This document shows, piece by piece, positions 47,525 to 52,832 of a stretch of 52,832 bases of DNA. The stretch covers positions 1 to 52,832 of the forward strand of contig JAGHUL010000007.1 in the NCBI GenBank assembly GCA_018064825.1. The letters run 5' to 3'. Origin of the DNA: Candidatus Colivicinus equi (GTDB lineage Bacteria > Bacillota_I > Bacilli_A > Erysipelotrichales > Erysipelotrichaceae). A program made the position numbers and the translations under genes. Every line of letters begins with the position of its first letter. The stretch's first letter is position 1. The notes below the pieces were generated by a model that was not told the origin of the DNA, did no database searches, and saw only the letters and a program-made list of their open reading frames with translations.

Positions 47525-48273
47525 TATTCTCCTATAATAAATGGCCTTACTGTAATGTCGATACCATCGAGACCTGCTATCTCTTTGTTTGCAATTACAG
47601 TTTTTATGTCAACCTTCTCAATTTCAAACACATGTCTGTCAATGACTGAAGAAATATTCATACGTATATTTTCAATTGTATTCTCAAATGAAGAATAAGC
47701 ACTTAATACACCATTGATAGAAAGCACTAGTGACATAACACCTTTTTCTTCATAAAAATAAGCATAAGTGTTTGTTTCGCATTTTGAAGCATTAAATAAA
47801 TAATTGTAGTAATAATCAAAATCAATCTTATTAAAACCTAATGATTCTACTAATTTATTGAAAAATTCAATGTAACGTTTTTCTAACATAAAGTCATAAT
47901 ATACTCTAGCATTGCCTGAAACACATTCAGTTGTTTTAACATCATATGAATCATGGTTAGGTACTTTATTAGCTAACTCTGTCTCGTACAATTTTCTAGC
48001 TTTCTTATCATTAATATTTGGAACTTGAGTAGTAACTTTAAAAGATTGAGAGCAATTTAGAAGGAATAAAGCACTATTTCTATTTGCTTCTTTAGACTTT
48101 AAAAACTCATCAACTTTGTTGTATACATCACTATAATTTGGAAGCCCATTTACTAGTGAAGATGCTTCGAATTCAATAGCACCTTTGTTTATTAATCTAT
48201 CTTCAGAAAATACCTTTACTAAAAGATATGGTTTACCTACATTGTTAAATTGAAATATTACATCACGCTCCAT
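47524..48273 (-). CDS. Putative PilM-like pilus assembly protein
   Basis: The 249-residue soluble protein lies between prepilin genes. Its middle, QVPNINDKKARKLYETELANKVPNHDSY, then YYDFMLEKRYIEFFNKLVESLGFNKI, follows the PilM-like pattern (Q-x-P, a helix over E-L, P, then an I-E-x-x-x-x-L-x-x-L-G-F helix). Canonical nucleotide-binding motifs of PilM are not clear, so this is a divergent or inactive relative. No PilN or PilO is seen. Membership in the pilus operon is firm; the family call is tentative. Confidence 0.6.
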   Translation of the reverse strand: MERDVIFQFNNVGKPYLLVKVFSEDRLINKGAIEFEASSLVNGLPNYSDVYNKVDEFLKSKEANRNSALFLLNCSQSFKVTTQVPNINDKKARKLYETELANKVPNHDSYDVKTTECVSGNARVYYDFMLEKRYIEFFNKLVESLGFNKIDFDYYYNYLFNASKCETNTYAYFYEEKGVMSLVLSINGVLSAYSSFENTIENIRMNISSVIDRHVFEIEKVDIKTVIANKEIAGLDGIDITVRPFIIGE

Positions 48274-48283
48274 AATGGTCTCC

Positions 48284-49840
48284 TTATTCGTAATTATAAA
48301 TCTCTGGGAAATACTTATAATATATGCCTACAACAAACTCAGTTGTTTGAACTGGTAAATTCTCTGTATCTGATTTTTCTGGTTTTTTATGATAATTAAT
48401 TTTACATTTAACGGTATATACTTCTTTACTTACATAAGTATACTTAAGCTCTTCATCAATATGATTTTCTATCAAACTTTCGCATTCTGTTAAATCTTCT
48501 GAGAATCTTGCTTTGTATTTATCAACATCACCTGATTCAGGAAAATCAGTTACTATTAATTGATAATCATCACTGACTTTATCGCCATTAAGATACCAGC
48601 CTTCAAAAGCATATGAGAAATGTGTTCCCTTTCCTAGATCTTCATAATCCTCAGGATTAAGAATGTCATCTCCTTCTTTAGGGTCTTTTCTCTTAGGCCT
48701 TACAACTTCAATATAATCATCTTCGTCAATCTCTTCTTCATCGTCTTCATCCATCTTGCCATCTTCATCTAGATCTTGACCAACGAATACGCATTCTTTT
48801 GCTTCAAGGATTGCATAATTATTAACACGATCAACAGTACTTACAAAGGCAACGCCATGATCTGGGGCAGCTGATACTGCCTTAATACCATATGTAGGCA
48901 TTGTTTTAGCATCGCTTACTAATGAGAAGTTAGATTCTTTAAATTCATCGGTATTACCAAATTCCTCAATTCCTTGTTCCTCAGCACATCTAGGACAAAT
49001 ATCTGGAGCGACATCAGCATGTGCCTCATATCCACATTCATCACATTTCCATAGTTTTTGAAGAATAAAAGTATCTGTATCAATAGATAAAGATATATCT
49101 AATACATCATAAGGTAGATTCTTGAATATTAATGTGCCTGGTGTTTCTTCGCCAGTATTATCATTAACTGTTATGTCAGCTGCATCTCTAAAGATTCTAA
49201 GTTCACCAGTATCAGGATCATAAGTAAATAAGTTATCAAATAAATCTTTTCTTTTATAACTATCTGAATAATATAAGTTTGCACCAATTATTTGTTGTTC
49301 TGGCGCAAGGTTCTCTATACCTCTTTCGTCTTTTTCTTCGACAATATCATGTAGCAATATTTCGTTACCTTCACTATCAACTAAGAAGAAAGGTAATCCT
49401 TCACGATATTCTGGCATTGGGAAAGCAACTAATGTTTGCTCATTTATTGTTTTAACTGGCTCGCCATCATCGTCGACTACTAATATTTTACCTAGATTCT
49501 TTATCCAATCCTGGTCGCCAATATATGTAGGTCTAACTGAACTAATTAAATAGAATTTTCCATCATATAAATATAGAGCGTAGTCATTCTGTTCGACTTT
49601 ATCAGTATCTGCAGATAGATAATATAGTCCTGTTCTTCTAGAGACGATATTATCACCATTATTAGTGATATAGTCTCTAATTGACATGATATTTAGTTCT
49701 TTCTTTGAATCTTTAACCGTATTAGTATTAACGGTTCTAAACATATAAAAAGAAGTACCTAAACCAATAAGCAACATTGTTGCAATACACATTGCGACTA
49801 AAGTCTCAATTAAAGATAATCCTCTTTTACTCTTTTCCAT
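48284..49840 (-). CDS. Large prepilin-like protein with zinc ribbon and acidic loop, first gene of the pilus operon
   Basis: The signal KSKRG-LSLIETLVAMCIATMLLIGL has Gly before the cut and Glu at +5. The 518-residue protein has an unusual inserted zinc-ribbon (KCDECGYEAHADVAPDICPRC, about 265-285), an acidic EF-hand-like run (DLDEDGKMDEDDEEEIDEDD) and near the C-terminus an InlB/B-repeat-like FSYAFEGWYLNGDKVSDDYQ. It could sit at a pilus tip and bind metal. A GTG four codons upstream (49852) is an alternative start; no ribosome binding site precedes either. Confidence 0.78.
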   Translation of the reverse strand: MEKSKRGLSLIETLVAMCIATMLLIGLGTSFYMFRTVNTNTVKDSKKELNIMSIRDYITNNGDNIVSRRTGLYYLSADTDKVEQNDYALYLYDGKFYLISSVRPTYIGDQDWIKNLGKILVVDDDGEPVKTINEQTLVAFPMPEYREGLPFFLVDSEGNEILLHDIVEEKDERGIENLAPEQQIIGANLYYSDSYKRKDLFDNLFTYDPDTGELRIFRDAADITVNDNTGEETPGTLIFKNLPYDVLDISLSIDTDTFILQKLWKCDECGYEAHADVAPDICPRCAEEQGIEEFGNTDEFKESNFSLVSDAKTMPTYGIKAVSAAPDHGVAFVSTVDRVNNYAILEAKECVFVGQDLDEDGKMDEDDEEEIDEDDYIEVVRPKRKDPKEGDDILNPEDYEDLGKGTHFSYAFEGWYLNGDKVSDDYQLIVTDFPESGDVDKYKARFSEDLTECESLIENHIDEELKYTYVSKEVYTVKCKINYHKKPEKSDTENLPVQTTEFVVGIYYKYFPEIYNYE

Positions 49841-49859
49841 AACAAAAAACACTATTTGA

Positions 49860-49879
49860 CTTTATTATAACTTATTTAT
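49860..49879 (-). promoter_or_regulatory. 20-bp promoter element of the pilus operon, copy 2
   Basis: An exact duplicate of the element at 41546-41565, with a TATAAT 24 bases before the ATG at 49840. Confidence 0.7.
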
Positions 49880-49891
49880 ATATATGTGACG

Positions 49892-50239
49892 TTATTTTTT
49901 AATTACTAAAGCAGTTATAATAAGTTCTTCATCATTTTCATTTCTAATGGAATGAAAATGACCATCTTCACATATTAAGACATCTTGAGGATAAGCTTCA
50001 AATTCTTTGCCATCATCGTTATATGTAGCCTTACCACTATTTACCATAATAATTTCAGTTTCATCAACATGATTGTGATAACCAATGCCGCAACCTTTTC
50101 TTAATGTGATATTCGCATACATCTTAGCATGATCAAAAGTTTGCTCGCTTGATGCAATGGTATTAATGATTGCAACACCTGTCCCTTGTCTTAATGATTC
50201 AACTTCTTTAACTGCTCGTTCTTGTCTTCTTATTATCAT
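49892..50239 (-). CDS. Small cupin-domain protein, 115 aa
   Basis: The cupin beta-barrel motifs are present: GIGYHNHVDETEIIMVNSG (motif 1 with G, two His and Glu metal ligands) and GHFHSIRNENDEELIITALV (motif 2). Such proteins bind a metal and a small sugar or organic ligand. The longer frame upstream (to 50359) overlaps the divergent SIS gene and is unlikely. The ATG at 50239 is preceded by TATAAT and GATGTC only, so the mRNA appears leaderless. It is divergent from the SIS-domain gene. Confidence 0.85.
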   Translation of the reverse strand: MIIRRQERAVKEVESLRQGTGVAIINTIASSEQTFDHAKMYANITLRKGCGIGYHNHVDETEIIMVNSGKATYNDDGKEFEAYPQDVLICEDGHFHSIRNENDEELIITALVIKK

Positions 50240-50242
50240 GAC

Positions 50243-50248
50243 ATCATT
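50243..50248 (-). promoter_or_regulatory. Minus-10 of the cupin gene, leaderless arrangement
   Basis: On the minus strand, TATAAT is followed by a six-base spacer and the start codon at 50239; positions are approximate to a few bases. No ribosome binding site lies between. Confidence 0.55.
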
Positions 50249-50279
50249 ATATAATTTATTTAACAATAGGAGGTAACTC

Positions 50280-51011
50280 ATGTTACTAGATACATACAAT
50301 GAAGCAGTTGATAATCTAATCAAGAAAGTAAGAACTACGCAAAGGGAAAACATCATCAAAGCTGGTGAAATGATTGCGGAAACAGTGGCAAATGGCGGTA
50401 ATGTTTATTTGTCACAAATCTGTCATCAAATTGAAATGGACTTAATCAATAGAGGTGGTGGTCCAACTTTCTATAGACACTTCGCATGGAAGATGGACGT
50501 TGAAAAGAATGGTCGTAAAAGAGATAGATCTGAAGTAGATGATACTACTTGGGGCATGGCAGAATATGCTTTGAAACTATCAGATATGAAACCAGGTGAC
50601 TTATTAATGGTATCTTCAGTATCAGGTAGAACCAAGAACGTTGTCGATTTAGCTTATGAAGCAAAAAAGATGGGTATCAAAGTAATCGCTTTTACTTCAA
50701 TGGAATATACAATGTCTGTAGATCCAGTTCACCCATCAGGTAAGAGATTATATGAAATGGTTGATATCGCAATGGATAACTGTGCGCCTTCTGCTGAAGC
50801 AATGGTAGATGCTCCTGGTATCGAAGCTAAGTTTGCCGCAGCAAGTGGCATTGCATGCGATATCTTATTGTGGTCTATGACTGCTGTAGCAGTTGAAAAA
50901 CTACAAGAAAAAGGAATCACGCCAGGAATCTTAAAGAGCGCAAACTTCCCAGGTGGCAGTGATTACAACAACGAAAAACTATACCCTCAATACGATAAGT
51001 ACGGTTGGTAG
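50280..51011 (+). CDS. SIS (sugar isomerase) domain protein, 243 aa
   Basis: The first 60 residues are a helical cap, then a SIS fold: NGGNVYLSQICHQIEMDL, LLMVSSVSGRTKNVVDLAYEAKKMGIKVIAFTS (the serine-rich phosphosugar loop VSSVSGRTKN) and a C-terminal helix. SIS proteins isomerise or bind phosphosugars, or act as their regulators. AGGAGGT lies before the ATG. It is a single-gene unit, divergent from the cupin, which might bind a related sugar; this is inference. Confidence 0.82.
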   Translation: MLLDTYNEAVDNLIKKVRTTQRENIIKAGEMIAETVANGGNVYLSQICHQIEMDLINRGGGPTFYRHFAWKMDVEKNGRKRDRSEVDDTTWGMAEYALKLSDMKPGDLLMVSSVSGRTKNVVDLAYEAKKMGIKVIAFTSMEYTMSVDPVHPSGKRLYEMVDIAMDNCAPSAEAMVDAPGIEAKFAAASGIACDILLWSMTAVAVEKLQEKGITPGILKSANFPGGSDYNNEKLYPQYDKYGW

Positions 51012-51034
51012 AAATTAATCATTTATCGCAAACG

Positions 51035-51066
51035 AAAGGCCAAGCAATGCTTGACCTCTTTTTTTA
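51035..51066. terminator. Terminator shared by the SIS and PPi-PFK genes
   Basis: AAAGGCCAAGC and GCTTGACCTCTTT pair with one mismatch around AAT, then a run of T on the plus strand; AAA-rich sequence on the other side gives T for the convergent gene as well. Confidence 0.75.
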
Positions 51067-52728
51067 TTCACCCTTTTCTAGAGCAAGTGTTCTAGTAGTT
51101 AAATCACAAACTTCACTTGGTCCATAGTATTGAATAGCACCAGGATAAGTGAAACATGTTTCTTTAGCCCAAGTTTCTCTATTTGCTTCGAAGAACTTGA
51201 ATGGTTTTCCATCTAGTTCAACAAGTGCTTTCTTGATAACCGGCTTATCTTCGCCATGTCTTCTTTCGATGTTCATCATCTTAGTGATTGGCATGCCACC
51301 AGCAACCCATTCTTCAGCAGGTTTAGATAGATTAGATACTTTTGATAAATATCCATTGTAACCATATTGGATCAACATGAAGGCGTTATAACCTAATGAA
51401 TAACAATAGTCTGCGTCAAAGTTAGATGGGAATGCACATCTTCCTTCATAACCGAAGAAATGATGTAATGCAGAGAACTTACCATTATAAGTTCCAGCTT
51501 TCTTTCTTTGTGCTAGTTTATCTTTAACTAGAGCGGAGAATAATTTCTCTGATTCAATTAGTGAAACTTGAACGTTTCCATGAGGATCTCTTTCTAAGAA
51601 TAATTGTTGTTGAATAGTTTGAGGAAGAATCGCGAATACATCCATAGATTCTTTAGTTAAACCTTTTTCGATGAATGCATATTTTTCAGCCCAAGTACCT
51701 AAATTATTGAATGCAGTAGCTTTTTCACCAGCTAGTAATTCATTGATTTCAGAAATTAATGTCTTGAATTCAGGAACAAATTCAACTACACCTTCTGGAA
51801 TAATTGCTACACCGAAGTTCATACCATTATTTGCACGTTCATTAACTGAATCTGCAATATAATCAGCGATTTGTGATAATGACATCTTCTTAGCTTCTAC
51901 TTCTTCAGAAACTAAACAGATATTAGGTTGAGTTTCTAGAGCACATTCCAAAGCAACGTGTGATGCAGAACGACCCATAACTTTTACAAAGTGCCAATAT
52001 TTCTTTGCAGAGTTTGCATCTCTTTCGATATTACCGATTAACTCACTATAAGTCTTAGTAGCAGTATCGAAACCAAATGAACATTCAATATCTTCATTCT
52101 TTAAGTCGCCATCGATTGTCTTTGGACAACCAATTACTTGTACGTCAACATTGTTTGCTGCAAAATATTCTGCTAGCACTGCTGCATTAGTATTAGAATC
52201 ATCACCACCGATAATTACGATAGCTGTGATACCGTGTTTCTTACAAACTTCAGCTGCTACTTTGAATTGATCTTCAGTTTCTAATTTTGTTCTACCTGAA
52301 CCGATGATATCGAAACCGCCAGTGTTTCTGTATTCGTTGATGAATTCATCATCAAATACAACATAATTATCTTCAATTAATCCAGCAGGGCCATTCTTAA
52401 AACCGATTAAAGTATTCTCTTTATCAGTAGCTTTTAATGCATCATATAAACCACATACAACGTTGTGTCCACCAGGAGCTTGGCCACCAGATAAGATAAC
52501 ACCAACAACTTGTTTCTTTGCTACTGAAGTATTAGTGCCCTTTTCAAATGTGATTTCTTTCTTTCCGTATGTATTAGGGAATAAAGCTTTGATCTTTTCT
52601 TGATCTCTTACAGATTCTGTAGCTAAACCTTCCTTAACGCAAATTTCATTAATGCCATGTCTTAACATTCCAGGAAGTTTTGGAACATAAGCATATCTAG
52701 CTTTTTGTAATGGTGATAATGTTTTCAT
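51064..52728 (-). CDS. pfp: Pyrophosphate-dependent 6-phosphofructokinase
   Basis: The 554-residue protein has the PFK fold with [17 protein letters not shown] (phosphate loop), GRTKLET and [17 protein letters not shown]. The Asp-Asp of GGDDSNT, where ATP-dependent enzymes have GGDGS, marks the pyrophosphate-dependent class, and the length fits the long-clade enzymes such as plant PFP beta. It phosphorylates fructose 6-phosphate with PPi in glycolysis, saving ATP. AAAGGAG precedes the ATG, with a TATAAT about 27 bases further upstream. Confidence 0.95.
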   Translation of the reverse strand: MKTLSPLQKARYAYVPKLPGMLRHGINEICVKEGLATESVRDQEKIKALFPNTYGKKEITFEKGTNTSVAKKQVVGVILSGGQAPGGHNVVCGLYDALKATDKENTLIGFKNGPAGLIEDNYVVFDDEFINEYRNTGGFDIIGSGRTKLETEDQFKVAAEVCKKHGITAIVIIGGDDSNTNAAVLAEYFAANNVDVQVIGCPKTIDGDLKNEDIECSFGFDTATKTYSELIGNIERDANSAKKYWHFVKVMGRSASHVALECALETQPNICLVSEEVEAKKMSLSQIADYIADSVNERANNGMNFGVAIIPEGVVEFVPEFKTLISEINELLAGEKATAFNNLGTWAEKYAFIEKGLTKESMDVFAILPQTIQQQLFLERDPHGNVQVSLIESEKLFSALVKDKLAQRKKAGTYNGKFSALHHFFGYEGRCAFPSNFDADYCYSLGYNAFMLIQYGYNGYLSKVSNLSKPAEEWVAGGMPITKMMNIERRHGEDKPVIKKALVELDGKPFKFFEANRETWAKETCFTYPGAIQYYGPSEVCDLTTRTLALEKGE

Positions 52729-52754
52729 GTAATTCTCCTTTATTAACCTTTGTT

Positions 52755-52760
52755 ATTATA
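52755..52760 (-). promoter_or_regulatory. Minus-10 of the PPi-PFK gene
   Basis: A perfect TATAAT on the minus strand, 27 bases before the start codon. No good minus-35 is visible 16-18 bases further upstream. Confidence 0.55.
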
Positions 52761-52765
52761 TCATC

Positions 52766-52832
52766 AATTAATCATCAGAAACGCTAATAGACAAGTTCTA
52801 GAAATATAACCGTCAATCTCAAATAATCTTCG
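52766..52832. other. Window edge, upstream of the PPi-PFK promoter
   Basis: No open frame with start and ribosome binding site is visible in the final 67 bases. Confidence 0.35.

Noticed and set aside
49892-50359. Longer cupin frame with an N-terminal hydrophobic start
   Set aside because: The extension overlaps the divergent SIS gene and its ribosome binding site; the ATG at 50239 fits the cupin fold and promoter.

Overview
The window is a low-G+C, gene-dense bacterial chromosome segment. Clear AGGAGG-type ribosome binding sites, TTGACA/TATAAT promoters, mannose-family PTS genes, a cre-like (CcpA) site, a Rex-like box, PPi-dependent phosphofructokinase and a flavodiiron-rubredoxin protein all point to an anaerobic, fermentative Firmicute. 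The Hint-domain architecture and membrane-anchored Cys-rich proteins are of a kind I associate with Erysipelotrichaceae/Lachnospiraceae; this taxonomic placement is inference. No rRNA, tRNA, CRISPR array or insertion sequence was seen.

Layout. 1-2400: a truncated membrane-anchored surface protein, an orphan double-glycine-leader peptide and a DUF362/ferredoxin protein. 2456-9127: a catabolic cluster read leftwards: a TrpA-like barrel, then from a TTGACA-17-TAGAAT promoter overlapped by a cre-like site, a DeoR-family regulator, PTS IIB-IIC-IID, a serine hydrolase, a BtpA/SgcQ barrel and a TPR-like protein. 9230-10547: a duplicated DUF1508 protein, then two intact tandem copies and one decayed copy of a 40-residue hydrophobic peptide gene with bidirectional hairpins, resembling an undescribed type I toxin-antitoxin array. 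10545-19025: a carbohydrate-binding lipoprotein, ribokinase-like kinase, VOC protein, divergent CDF-like transporter, and an overlapping five-gene operon (nucleoside phosphorylase, RidA, HAD lipoprotein, MDR dehydrogenase, APC permease). 19085-20333: a second double-glycine peptide overlapping a PedC-like thioredoxin, and a RelE/Phd-type toxin-antitoxin pair. 20410-36712: metabolic and envelope genes, including a three-domain flavodiiron protein, a FucO-like dehydrogenase with a Rex-like box, an ABC exporter fused to a GNAT acetyltransferase, GH13, an AlbA_2 regulator with a large promoter palindrome, and an AMP ligase-ACP-acyltransferase fusion.

36797-49852 is a type IV pilus-like assembly locus: minor prepilins, a PilM-like protein, prepilin peptidase, PilC, PilB, a canonical major-type pilin, a non-canonical pilin and a giant 1574-residue prepilin with about ten Ig-like repeats that ends in a Gly-Cys junction and a Hint (Hedgehog/intein) autoprocessing domain. 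No PilT retraction ATPase is present. 49892-52728: a cupin, a divergent SIS-domain protein and PPi-PFK.

The signals most worth following are: (1) the prepilin-Hint fusion; (2) the tandem small-peptide array, whose messages have complementary 5' and 3' segments and shared hairpins; (3) a 37-bp promoter element shared by the two double-glycine peptide genes 18 kb apart; and (4) a repeated 'minus-10 hexamer, six bases, start codon' arrangement that implies leaderless mRNAs for several genes.
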